Shown: positions 27,145 through 35,661, counted from the first letter of the stretch. The stretch: 35,763 bases of DNA from Candidatus Buchananbacteria bacterium (GCA_030650095.1 JAUSEE010000033.1:90757-126519); one strand, 5' to 3'. The notes: a model not told the origin generated them from the sequence alone. Translations and numbers: made by a program.

Positions 27145-27756
27145 ATGCATTTGCCGGTTATGGATCAATCTTACAGGGATGTGGCGCATCTTAATCAAAC
27201 ACTTATGGAAGTAATGTTTTGGCCATTTGGCTTAAAGAGGTTTCTTTTTTTAGTTTTCATGGCCATGTTTTTGGGCGGTTTACTGGCTGATGGCAGTGTT
27301 TATGTTTCCTTGTACCAAGCCATTATTGGGAGTATGTGTTTTACAACATTTGTTTTTTTATTCATAATGTTTTTTCGTTGCGGTGATTATAGGGTATTGG
27401 TTGGTGAAATCAAAGGCCATTATAGGATAAAATTGAATTCTTATTTTAAAATCATCGATGACGGGGTTAAAAATTTAACCGTGGCTCTGGCTTATGGTTT
27501 TAAAGACGATTTCAATCCCACCCAGCCAGTCTTGGCCGAATATTTTATAAAAAGCGGTTATGATGATTATTCCACCCCTGATACGAGCCGAATTTTTAAA
27601 GGTAAAGATATGGTTTGCCTTTATTATAGTTCTGATCCGGATACGGTTTTTATCACTAAATACGGTCTTAAAATCAAAATAATAGGTCGTACTTCAGATG
27701 GTTATTTGGAATTTGAAATTATGGGCCTAAAGAGATTTGGTTTTCTGTTTTCTTAA
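27145..27756 (+). CDS. Membrane protein of unknown function (203 aa)
   Basis: SD CAGGAGG; two hydrophobic helices then soluble C-terminal domain. Confidence 0.8.
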   Translation: MHLPVMDQSYRDVAHLNQTLMEVMFWPFGLKRFLFLVFMAMFLGGLLADGSVYVSLYQAIIGSMCFTTFVFLFIMFFRCGDYRVLVGEIKGHYRIKLNSYFKIIDDGVKNLTVALAYGFKDDFNPTQPVLAEYFIKSGYDDYSTPDTSRIFKGKDMVCLYYSSDPDTVFITKYGLKIKIIGRTSDGYLEFEIMGLKRFGFLFS

Positions 27757-27761
27757 AATTC

Positions 27762-27787
27762 AGCCGGGAATTATTCTCGGCTTTTTT
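27762..27787 (+). terminator. Terminator
   Basis: AGCCGGGA-ATTAT-TCTCGGCT then TTTTT. Confidence 0.75.
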
Positions 27788-27810
27788 AATTGTTAAAATG
27801 TTTGATTTCT

Positions 27811-28008
27811 ATTGATGCGGGCTTGTCTGCCGACAGGCAGGTGTAAACGCGGAAGATCCCTCGGCTTACTCTTCACTATCGCTCAGAGTTCGCTCGGGAT
27901 GACATTTTTATTGATGCGGATAGAAATCCGCTAGATCCCTCGACTAATTTTGCCTGCGGCAAAAATCGCTCGGGATGACATTTTTATTGATGCGGATAGA
28001 AATCCGCT
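27811..28008. repeat. Hairpin-rich intergenic repeat block with exact 42-bp direct repeat
   Basis: CGCTCGGGATGACATTTTTATTGATGCGGATAGAAATCCGCT at 27891-27932 and 27967-28008; internal dyads GCGGAT-AGAA-ATCCGC and ATCCCTCG...CGCTCGGGAT. Confidence 0.9.
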
Positions 28009-28015
28009 TTAATAT

Positions 28016-28044
28016 TTGACATTTGTTGGATAATTTGTTAAATT
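28016..28044 (+). promoter_or_regulatory. Promoter of rpsB
   Basis: TTGACA (28016-28021), 17 bp, TAAATT (28039-28044). Confidence 0.65.
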
Positions 28045-28076
28045 AAAAAGCGTTATATTACTAATTAATTTCTCAT

Positions 28077-28151
28077 ACTTTCCTGGGGTAGTTATAACAG
28101 CCCCAATAAAATTTCCTTGTTTTCGGAGCAATCCGCAAATAAATGGAAAGT
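28077..28151 (+). ncRNA. Candidate structured rpsB (S2) leader RNA
   Basis: Three-way-junction-like: ACTTTCC(28077-28083)/GGAAAGT(28145-28151); TGGGG(28084-28088)/CCCCA(28101-28105); CGGA-GCAA-TCCG (28124-28135). Confidence 0.6.
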
Positions 28152-28174
28152 AGAGGCAGAAAGGAAAAAAAATT

Positions 28175-28873
28175 ATGAAAATGCCAACAATTTTAGAATT
28201 GTTGCAAGCCGGAGTTCATTTTGGACATCAAAAGGGACGCTGGCATCCCAAGATGAAAGAATACATCTTCACCGAAAGAGGCGGAGTGCACATTATTGAT
28301 TTGGAAAAAACTTTAGTGAAATTGGAAGAAGCCGCTAATTTTTTGCGTGATACGGCGCAAAAGGGCGGTATTGTTTTATTTGTGGGCACCAAAAAGCAAG
28401 GCCAGCAAATAATAAAAAAATATGCCGATGAAACAGGCATGCCTTATATTATTGAAAGATGGATCGGCGGATTGTTCACCAACTTCAGCAATGTCGGAAA
28501 ATTGGTCAAAAAATACCGCAAATTGAAAGAAGAAAGCGCAGCCGGCGTTTTAGCCAAATACACCAAAAAAGAACAAGTTGATTTTGACAAAGAAATTGAA
28601 AGATTGGGCAAATTTGTCGGCGGTTTGGGCGATATGAGAAAAATTCCGGAAGCTGTTTTTATTCTTGATGCTAAGAAAGAAAAAACCGCTATTGTGGAAG
28701 CCAGAAAAAAAGGCGTGCCGGTTGTGGGCTTTTGCGATTCCAACATTAATCCGGAATTATTTGATTATCCGATTCCAGCCAATGACGATGCTGTTAAATC
28801 AATTGATTTGATCATCGGATTAATAGCTCAAGCTATTTTGGAAGGCAAGGCTAAACAGGAAGACAAACAATAA
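28175..28873 (+). CDS. rpsB: 30S ribosomal protein S2
   Basis: MPTILELLQAGVHFGHQKGRWHPKMKEYIFTERGGVHIIDLEKT..., PYIIERWIGGLFTNFSNV, DSNINPELFDYPIPANDDAVKSI. Confidence 0.97.
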   Translation: MKMPTILELLQAGVHFGHQKGRWHPKMKEYIFTERGGVHIIDLEKTLVKLEEAANFLRDTAQKGGIVLFVGTKKQGQQIIKKYADETGMPYIIERWIGGLFTNFSNVGKLVKKYRKLKEESAAGVLAKYTKKEQVDFDKEIERLGKFVGGLGDMRKIPEAVFILDAKKEKTAIVEARKKGVPVVGFCDSNINPELFDYPIPANDDAVKSIDLIIGLIAQAILEGKAKQEDKQ

Positions 28874-28899
28874 ATTTTAAAATAAATAATTTTTAGATT

Positions 28900-28973
28900 C
28901 ACCCTATTAAATAATCATAAATTTTTAAGACATTTATGATTAAGATTTAATCTCATACTAAATTAATAGGGTG
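28900..28973 (+). ncRNA. Structured RNA element between rpsB and tsf
   Basis: Outer stem CACCCTATTAA(28900-28910)/TTAATAGGGTG(28963-28973); inner AATCATAAAT(28913-28922)/ATTTATGATT(28932-28941). Confidence 0.6.
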
Positions 28974-29041
28974 GTAATTAATAAACAATATTAAGAGGAG
29001 AATGGTTAATAATTCAAATCTTAATTTAACATGGTAAAACT

Positions 29042-29827
29042 ATGGGAATTGACATCCAAACAATTACCCAGCTTAGGAATCAAACTGGCGCTGGAATAGC
29101 TGATTGTAAAAATGCTTTAGAAGAAGCCGGCGGGGATATAACCAAAGCGGTTGAAATCCTAAGGAAAAGGGGAGAGATAAAAGCGGCCAAGAAAGCCGAT
29201 CGAACAACCAACGAAGGATTGGTGGCAATTATTAAGGACGGCCAAAAGGCGTCGGCCGTTGTTTTGGCTTGCGAAACTGATTTTGTTTCCAGAAATGAAG
29301 ATTTTATTTCGGCCGTTTCCGGTTATGCTCAAAAATTACTAACCACTCCAGAGGCTGATTTTAAGAATTGGGCCGAAGAGAATATAAAAACAGATTTGGT
29401 TCTTAAAATCGGTGAAAATATAAAGTTAGGCGATTTTGGTGTGATTGAAGGCAATGTTTTAGGCACTTATTTGCATTCCAATAAGAAAGTCGGAGCTGTG
29501 GTGGCTTTAACCGGCGGCAGTTTAGAATTGGCTAATGATATTGCCATGCAGATTGTGGCGATGTCGCCAAAATATGTTAGTTCGGAAAATGTGTCCATGG
29601 CAGAAAAAGAGAAAGAAAAAGAAATTTACCGCGAGCAGATGAAAAATGAGAATAAACCGGCTGAAATAATAGAAAAAATAATTTTAGGCAAGCTTAACAA
29701 ATATTACGAAGATGTTTGCTTATTAAATCAACCTTTCATCAAAGATGACAGCAAAAAAATTTCTGATCTGTTAAAAGAAGCCGGCGAGGGGATTGCTATT
29801 AAGGAATTCAGAAAATTCTCCGTTTAA
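29042..29827 (+). CDS. tsf: Elongation factor Ts
   Basis: LRNQTGAGIADCKNALEEAGGDITKAVEILRKRGEIKAAKKADRTTNEGLVA, LACETDFVSRNEDF. Confidence 0.96.
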   Translation: MGIDIQTITQLRNQTGAGIADCKNALEEAGGDITKAVEILRKRGEIKAAKKADRTTNEGLVAIIKDGQKASAVVLACETDFVSRNEDFISAVSGYAQKLLTTPEADFKNWAEENIKTDLVLKIGENIKLGDFGVIEGNVLGTYLHSNKKVGAVVALTGGSLELANDIAMQIVAMSPKYVSSENVSMAEKEKEKEIYREQMKNENKPAEIIEKIILGKLNKYYEDVCLLNQPFIKDDSKKISDLLKEAGEGIAIKEFRKFSV

Positions 29828-29849
29828 TTTATTATTGATAAATTAATTT

Positions 29850-30659
29850 ATGCGTGTTGCTATGGTCCAATTCGCTTCCTGGGATAAATTCTATGCTTTT
29901 GATCCCGGAGACTTGGTTTTGAAAGCCGGTGATTTTGTCGTGGTGACGACTTCTCAAGGCACGGATTTGGGCAAGGTGATAGAATTTTCTGATTTATCAG
30001 AAGAAGAAATAAATTCTTTGGGCGAATTGAGGCCGATAGACAGGCTGGCTGCCAAAGAAGAGGTTGATCTTTTTATGGCCAACAATAATGTTAGTAAGAA
30101 AGAGCAGACGATTGATTACTCTCATAAAAATTTAAAAAAATATAATTTAGAGATGAAGCTGGTGGACTGCTATTTTTCTTTTGATGACAGCAGAATGATT
30201 TTGGCTTTTATCGCCGATGGCCGGGTTGATTTTAGGAATCTGGTTAAGGATTTAACCAGGCATTTCCAAAAGTCAGTTAGATTGCATCAATTAGGCGTAC
30301 GCGATGAAGTTAAAATTTCCGGTGATATCGGCTCTTGCGGCCAAGGCCTGTGTTGCCAAGGTCATTTGAAAAAATTAGGCAATGTTACTTCGGAATACGC
30401 CGAAAATCAACAAGTGGCTCATCGCGGTTCGGAAAGGCTCTCCGGCATTTGCGGGCGTCTTAAATGTTGCTTGTCTTATGAGAATGATCTTTATGAAGAG
30501 TTAGCCGGCAAATTGCCAGCTGTCGGCACCAGGGTTAAAACCAAGCATGGCCGAGGAAAAATTATTTCCAAGCATATTTTAAAAGGCAGTGTGGATGTGG
30601 AAATAGATTCGGAAAAAGAAGGCGATAAAAGAATAATCGTGGAAGTTCCGATTAAATAA
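29850..30659 (+). CDS. PSP1 domain (YaaT-like) protein
   Basis: DLVLKAGDFVVVTTSQGTDLGKV, GSCGQGLCCQGHL, GICGRLKCCLSYE. Confidence 0.88.
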   Translation: MRVAMVQFASWDKFYAFDPGDLVLKAGDFVVVTTSQGTDLGKVIEFSDLSEEEINSLGELRPIDRLAAKEEVDLFMANNNVSKKEQTIDYSHKNLKKYNLEMKLVDCYFSFDDSRMILAFIADGRVDFRNLVKDLTRHFQKSVRLHQLGVRDEVKISGDIGSCGQGLCCQGHLKKLGNVTSEYAENQQVAHRGSERLSGICGRLKCCLSYENDLYEELAGKLPAVGTRVKTKHGRGKIISKHILKGSVDVEIDSEKEGDKRIIVEVPIK

Positions 30660-30690
30660 AACATTGTTTTAACTGGCTATCCAAATATGA

Positions 30691-30704
30691 TATAATGCCA
30701 GTAT
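30691..30704 (+). promoter_or_regulatory. -10 element for an apparently leaderless flavodoxin mRNA
   Basis: TATAAT 30691-30696; ATG at 30705. Confidence 0.6.
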
Positions 30705-31157
30705 ATGAAAATATTAATTTCCTATGCTACCAATTCCGGCGGCACTTATGAAGCTGGACTCATTATTCAAGATGTGCTAGCTCAAAAACATCAAGTTGAT
30801 TTAAAGAAGGCGCTTCTAACGGCGCCGGATGATTTCAATAATTACGATTTGATAATTTTTGGTTCTCCCAGCTGGACTTTTGGCGACAGGGATGGCTTTC
30901 CCCACGAAGATATGTTGCTTTTTTTGAATAAATTGCAGGGCCAATCATATCCAGCCAAGAAATTTGCCGTTTATGGCTGCGGTGATTCTTCCTATGCTGT
31001 TTTTTGCGGAGCTGTTGAAAAAATGGAAGCAACAATTAGCCAGTTGCAGGGCCAAAAAATAGTTGATTCTTTAAAACTGGACGGTTATTTTTTTAAGCAA
31101 AAAGATAATGAAATTAGAGTGGCCGACTTCGCTAAAAAAATTTTACAATTAATTTAA
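30705..31157 (+). CDS. Flavodoxin-like protein
   Basis: MKILISYATNSGGTYEAGLIIQDVL, IIFGSPSWTFGDRDGFPHEDM, FAVYGCGDSSYAVFCGAVE. Confidence 0.88.
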   Translation: MKILISYATNSGGTYEAGLIIQDVLAQKHQVDLKKALLTAPDDFNNYDLIIFGSPSWTFGDRDGFPHEDMLLFLNKLQGQSYPAKKFAVYGCGDSSYAVFCGAVEKMEATISQLQGQKIVDSLKLDGYFFKQKDNEIRVADFAKKILQLI

Positions 31158-31162
31158 CAGAA

Positions 31163-32023
31163 TTAGCTGTATTTTGTAATCAAAGAATTAATTTCTTTTT
31201 GATTTCTGGGCAAATTAATCAAGATATCTTGGTTTAATTGAGGCAGTTGTTGTTCATAAGTTAACTTATTTTCTTGATAAATAATCCCGACCGGGATTTT
31301 TTTTATGCCCCATTCCAGCACTTTGGCAAAGGCCGCATTTTTGTCGCTAGCCTCGTAACTTTCTGGTAAATTATAAATATTTCGCCTATAAAAAGTGTGG
31401 GTGTTGGTTTTATTGAAAGCAACACAAGGCTGAAGGATATCGATGATGGCAAATCCTTTGTGCTCGCTGGCTTTTATTATTAACTGTGATAATTCTTTGA
31501 CATTGCCTGAATATTCCCTGGCGATGAATGTTGCTCCCGAAGCCAAGGCCACTTGCAGGGGGTTAATGGAATCTTCAATTTTTCCCAAGGGCGTTGATTT
31601 GGATTTAAAGCCTTTGCCTGATAAGGGTGAACTTTGCCCCGTAGTTAGGCCGTAAATAGCATTGTCGTGCAATAAAACGGTAATATCATTGTTGCGGTTG
31701 GCAGCATGGATTAGGTGGTTTCCGCCTTCCGACATACAATCGCCGTCACCGGTTGAAACAAAAACATTCAATTTATGATTAGCTATTTTAATGCCGGAAG
31801 CAACAGGTATTGGCCGGCCATGCAGACCTTGAAAACCAGTTATTTCGGTGAAGTTAACCATATGGCCGTGACAGCCAATGCCGGCGACAATTACTGAATT
31901 GGAATTATTCCAATCAGCTTCTTGAGCCGCATGCTTGAAAGCCGCCCAGATGCCAAAATTGCCACAGCCGGAACACCAGTTGGGATCCATCTTACTATTT
32001 AATTTTGTATTAGTAATAGCCAT
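31163..32023 (-). CDS. 2-oxoacid:ferredoxin oxidoreductase, beta subunit
   Basis: WCSGCGNFGIWAAFKHA, TPP motif STGDGDCMSEGGNHLIHAANRNNDITVLLHDNAIYGLTTGQSSP. Confidence 0.92.
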   Translation of the reverse strand: MAITNTKLNSKMDPNWCSGCGNFGIWAAFKHAAQEADWNNSNSVIVAGIGCHGHMVNFTEITGFQGLHGRPIPVASGIKIANHKLNVFVSTGDGDCMSEGGNHLIHAANRNNDITVLLHDNAIYGLTTGQSSPLSGKGFKSKSTPLGKIEDSINPLQVALASGATFIAREYSGNVKELSQLIIKASEHKGFAIIDILQPCVAFNKTNTHTFYRRNIYNLPESYEASDKNAAFAKVLEWGIKKIPVGIIYQENKLTYEQQLPQLNQDILINLPRNQKEINSLITKYS

Positions 32024-32026
32024 AAA

Positions 32027-33733
32027 TTAGCGCATTTTTTTTACTTTGTTTATGATTTCCTCGGCGTAAAAAGGCCGGCCGTCATATTTTAGAAGATTAT
32101 GCTTGATATTAATGCCGGTTTTTTCTCTGATCAATCCTTTCATCTGTCCGCTGTAGTTGCATTCTATATTGAGGATTTTTTTGGCTTTTCTTAAAATAGA
32201 TTCTACAGTTTTTGTTGGGAAAGGGTTAATCCAATTTAAGTGAAGATAATTAACAGATTTTAATTCAGCTATGGCGTCCAGTATCGGGCCTTTGTTACTG
32301 CCCCAGGAAACAAGAGTGATGTCGGCATTTTTGGAACCGTAGAGTGAAGGTTTGGGCATATCTAATTTGGCGCAAGTTTCCAGTTTTTTCATGCGTTTGT
32401 CCATTTGATCTAGGCGGATGTCACTATCTTCGGCTGATAAACCCATAGCATCGTGCTCATCGGAATTGGCGGTAAAATAATTTCCCGATCCTGGTAGGGC
32501 TCTGGGCGAAATGCCGTCTTTTTGGAGGGCATATCTTGAATAATTATTTTGCAGTTTAGTGATTAATTTTCCCTTGTCAATTCTAAAGCCGCTGGTTGAA
32601 AACGGCGCTGTGCTTATATAGCTTTCGCATATATATTTATCAACCAAAACCACTACCGGCGTCTGATAACGATCGGCTAGATTAAAAGCTAAGCGGGTCA
32701 TATAAAAAGCTTCCTCGCTATCGCCCGGGGCTAAAATTATTCTGGGGAACTCGCCTTGGTGGGCATGAAGAATAAAACGCAAATCGCCCTGTTCCGTCCA
32801 GGTTGGCAAGCCGGTGGCCGGAGATCCTCTCATGCCCTCGATTATGACTATTGGTGTTTCGGTTTGGCCGGCCAGGCCGTAGCCTTCGCTCATGAGGCAA
32901 AATCCTCCGCCCGAGGTGGCCACCATTGATCTGGCGCCGGCAAAGGAGGCGCCAATAGCCATGTTTATGGCAGCTATCTCGTCTTCCGGCTGTTTGTAAA
33001 CAAAACCGTATTTTTCTTGCAAGGGGGCCAAGACGCTTAAGATAGTGCTGGTTGGCGTCATGGGATAAATGGCGGCAAATTGCAATCCGCCGGCAATGGC
33101 GCCTAAAGATATGGCTTCATTGGCAGTGGTTAGTATTTGCCCAGAAATTTTTTCCCTGACTGCCAGCTCTTGGCCATTGGACCTTGGATAATTTTGCAGG
33201 ATATAATCATAGCCGGCTTGAGCCACTTGATTATTTTTTTCGGCGATTTTAGGATTTTTTTTGATAAATTGTTCGTTGATCAGTTTTTTGAGTATTCCCA
33301 AATCTCCGCCTAGCAGCGCCAGCGCGGCTCCCAGCATAACATTATTTCTCATAATCAAATCATCGGAAGCCTCTTTTACTATTGTGCTGGCCGGCACGCC
33401 GAAATATTTGTAATTTTTGTTAGGCGTTATTTTTTCATAAGAGCTGTTATCAAAAAGAATCATACCGCCTCGGGGCAATTCTTTTTTATGCAAATCTATG
33501 GTTTCTTGGTTTAGGGCGATGAGAAGATTGGTGTGCGGATATTGACAGTGGATTTTTTCTTTTGAGATATTAATGGAAACAACATTATGCCCGCCTCTGA
33601 TAAGCGATGGGTATTCCGGATAAGCGAAAACATAGTAGCCCGATCTGGTTGCTACCTTAGAGATAAGGAAACTGGATGTCATAATGCCAAAGCCAGCTTT
33701 GCCTCCTATTTTTATAACAAAGACATTCTTCAT
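32027..33733 (-). CDS. 2-oxoacid:ferredoxin oxidoreductase, fused gamma-alpha subunit
   Basis: IGGKAGFGIMTSSFLISKVATRSGYYVFAYPEYPSLIRGGHNVV; AIYPMTPTSTILSVLAP; QPEDEIAAINMAIGASFAGARSMVATSGGGFCLMSEG. Confidence 0.92.
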   Translation of the reverse strand: MKNVFVIKIGGKAGFGIMTSSFLISKVATRSGYYVFAYPEYPSLIRGGHNVVSINISKEKIHCQYPHTNLLIALNQETIDLHKKELPRGGMILFDNSSYEKITPNKNYKYFGVPASTIVKEASDDLIMRNNVMLGAALALLGGDLGILKKLINEQFIKKNPKIAEKNNQVAQAGYDYILQNYPRSNGQELAVREKISGQILTTANEAISLGAIAGGLQFAAIYPMTPTSTILSVLAPLQEKYGFVYKQPEDEIAAINMAIGASFAGARSMVATSGGGFCLMSEGYGLAGQTETPIVIIEGMRGSPATGLPTWTEQGDLRFILHAHQGEFPRIILAPGDSEEAFYMTRLAFNLADRYQTPVVVLVDKYICESYISTAPFSTSGFRIDKGKLITKLQNNYSRYALQKDGISPRALPGSGNYFTANSDEHDAMGLSAEDSDIRLDQMDKRMKKLETCAKLDMPKPSLYGSKNADITLVSWGSNKGPILDAIAELKSVNYLHLNWINPFPTKTVESILRKAKKILNIECNYSGQMKGLIREKTGINIKHNLLKYDGRPFYAEEIINKVKKMR

Positions 33734-33776
33734 ATTCTAATTATACTACTTTTAATATAGCCCAACAAATAAAACA

Positions 33777-33805
33777 TTGACAATGAATTGTTAAAATGTT
33801 AAAAG
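33777..33805 (+). promoter_or_regulatory. Promoter of PilB-like gene
   Basis: TTGACA (33777-33782), 17 bp, TAAAAG (33800-33805). Confidence 0.55.
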
Positions 33806-33818
33806 TTATGGTTAAGCA

Positions 33819-33836
33819 GCTCTTTAAAAAACAACC
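33819..33836 (+). promoter_or_regulatory. boxA-like leader element
   Basis: GCTCTTTAAAAAACAACC immediately after predicted start, SD AAAAGGAG downstream. Confidence 0.5.
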
Positions 33837-33857
33837 ACCACAAAAAGGAGAAGATAG

Positions 33858-35630
33858 ATGACTATAATTAATAACCCCTTTCTTAAAGAAATAGAGGCTT
33901 TGTATGTGGGCTTATTCCGCCAAGGCATGATCATTGGCACTATTGATGAATTATTTTTGACTTTTGAGGGTCTTTTAAGGGCTATGGACGTTTCTCGTCC
34001 GCCCTTGTTTAAGATTAATGATGAGCCATCAAGATCTTTTGAAGTTTTTTGCGCTCGCGGTTTTATCCCGTTAATGATTCGTTCTGACGGCAAGAAAGAA
34101 AATCTGCTGATAGGCATAATTACCCACGATGCTTCCGGCCAGTTGCGCGATTTCAATGAAGCGTCTATAAATTTGGAAGAAATTTTGGATATGTCTTTAA
34201 AAATGAATAAAGACAACAGCTATCTAAAATATGTTTTTTTAACACCGGAACAAGCTAAAGAACTTCTTCAGCATAAGTTGATTTTTGACAAGCGCCAAAG
34301 GCTGCATTATTTGAAAGGCATTGATGCCGATACGACAGCGGCTGAAAGCTTTGATGCTATTTTGAAATTTGCCGTTTCGGAAAATGCCACTGATATCCAT
34401 ATTGAACCGGGGCCCGATGGCTTGGCCAGAATCCGTTACCGCCTTGACGGCTTAATGCAAACAGGCGATTATGATCTGACTATGGAAAATATCAGGCGCT
34501 TGGTCGCTCTAGTGAAACATCGAGCCAATCTTAAGATTGATGAGCACATGTTGCCTCAAGACGGCGGCATTTCCTTTGGCGAAGACGATATCAAAAAGAA
34601 TCATCTTTTGGTGAATTGCAGTTTGCGCGTGGCGCTTACGCCCACTATTCATGATCCCAGAAAATACGGCGAGAAAGTGGTTTTGCGTCTGCTCCATTCC
34701 AAGCGCGATGAATATGATTTGGAAAAATTAGGCATGAAGGCGGATATAAAAATCAGGGTTAAAAAGCGCCTGGCTGAATCCAAGGGATTGATTTTGGTAA
34801 CCGGTCCCACCGGCAGCGGCAAAACCACCACCTTGTATTCCATGTTGGAAGAAATTAATGACGGCACCAGGAACATAACCACCATTGAAGATCCGGTGGA
34901 AGTGGCTCTCTCTGGCATAACGCAAATCCCGATCAATACTCGGATAGGCATGAACTTTCCAGAGGGGTTAAGATCAATTTTGCGGCAAGATCCGGATGTT
35001 ATAATGGTGGGCGAGATTCGTGACAAAGAAACCGCCGATATCGCCCTAAACGCCACCAACACCGGCCACTTGGTTTTAGCCACTGTCCACGCGGATGATG
35101 CCCAATCAACCTTGCTGCGTTTGCAGCGTTTGGGGGTTGGCTCTGAAAGCATCGCTCCCAACCTGAAAGTTGTTTTATCGCAGAGATTGGTTAGGAAAGC
35201 TTGTTTTGATTGTTTGGAAGAATACGACGCCCGTGATGAGCTGACTTATCTTCTGGGCGGAAAATACATTAATTCCGAATTGCTCCTGCACCATGTAGCA
35301 CCTGGCAATAAGCTGTGCCGGCAGTGCGGCGGCGTGGGCTATCGCGGACGCTTTCTGCTTTTGGAATATTGGGGCTTGGGTTATGATGAACGTCAAATGA
35401 TTATCAGTGGCGTGGAAGATCATGATGCCTACGTTGAAGTGGCCATGAAGCACGGCTTTAAGCCCATGATTTATTTGGCGATAGAGGCCTTGCTTGAAGG
35501 CATAACCGATATTCCGGAAATAATCCGATCGGCTGTAACCGAAGAAGAATTCTTGCGTCACGGCAAAGAAATAGGCGCTTGGCTTAATCGCCATTTGGAA
35601 AATACTTCTGAAGCTAAAGCCAAAAAATAA
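33858..35630 (+). CDS. GspE/PilB-type secretion/pilus ATPase
   Basis: VTGPTGSGKTTTLYSMLEEIN, TTIEDPVEVALSGITQIPIN, LRSILRQDPDVIMVGEIRDKETADIALNATNTGHLVLATVHADDAQSTLLRL, zinc CFDC...CRQC. Confidence 0.95.
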   Translation: MTIINNPFLKEIEALYVGLFRQGMIIGTIDELFLTFEGLLRAMDVSRPPLFKINDEPSRSFEVFCARGFIPLMIRSDGKKENLLIGIITHDASGQLRDFNEASINLEEILDMSLKMNKDNSYLKYVFLTPEQAKELLQHKLIFDKRQRLHYLKGIDADTTAAESFDAILKFAVSENATDIHIEPGPDGLARIRYRLDGLMQTGDYDLTMENIRRLVALVKHRANLKIDEHMLPQDGGISFGEDDIKKNHLLVNCSLRVALTPTIHDPRKYGEKVVLRLLHSKRDEYDLEKLGMKADIKIRVKKRLAESKGLILVTGPTGSGKTTTLYSMLEEINDGTRNITTIEDPVEVALSGITQIPINTRIGMNFPEGLRSILRQDPDVIMVGEIRDKETADIALNATNTGHLVLATVHADDAQSTLLRLQRLGVGSESIAPNLKVVLSQRLVRKACFDCLEEYDARDELTYLLGGKYINSELLLHHVAPGNKLCRQCGGVGYRGRFLLLEYWGLGYDERQMIISGVEDHDAYVEVAMKHGFKPMIYLAIEALLEGITDIPEIIRSAVTEEEFLRHGKEIGAWLNRHLENTSEAKAKK

Positions 35631-35631
35631 C

Positions 35632-35661
35632 CTACCGAGCCCTCACGGACTCGGTATTTTA
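35632..35661 (+). terminator. Terminator after PilB-like gene
   Basis: ACCGAG-CCCTCACGGA-CTCGGT then ATTTTAT. Confidence 0.65.

Noticed and set aside
27811-28008. CRISPR array
   Set aside because: Only two exact repeat copies, palindromic hairpin-type units, no regular unique spacers and no cas genes in the window.
34649-35161. 170-aa minus-strand ORF inside the PilB-like ATPase gene
   Set aside because: Exactly antisense to conserved Walker/Asp-box/His-box coding sequence; its length is a by-product of codon bias.
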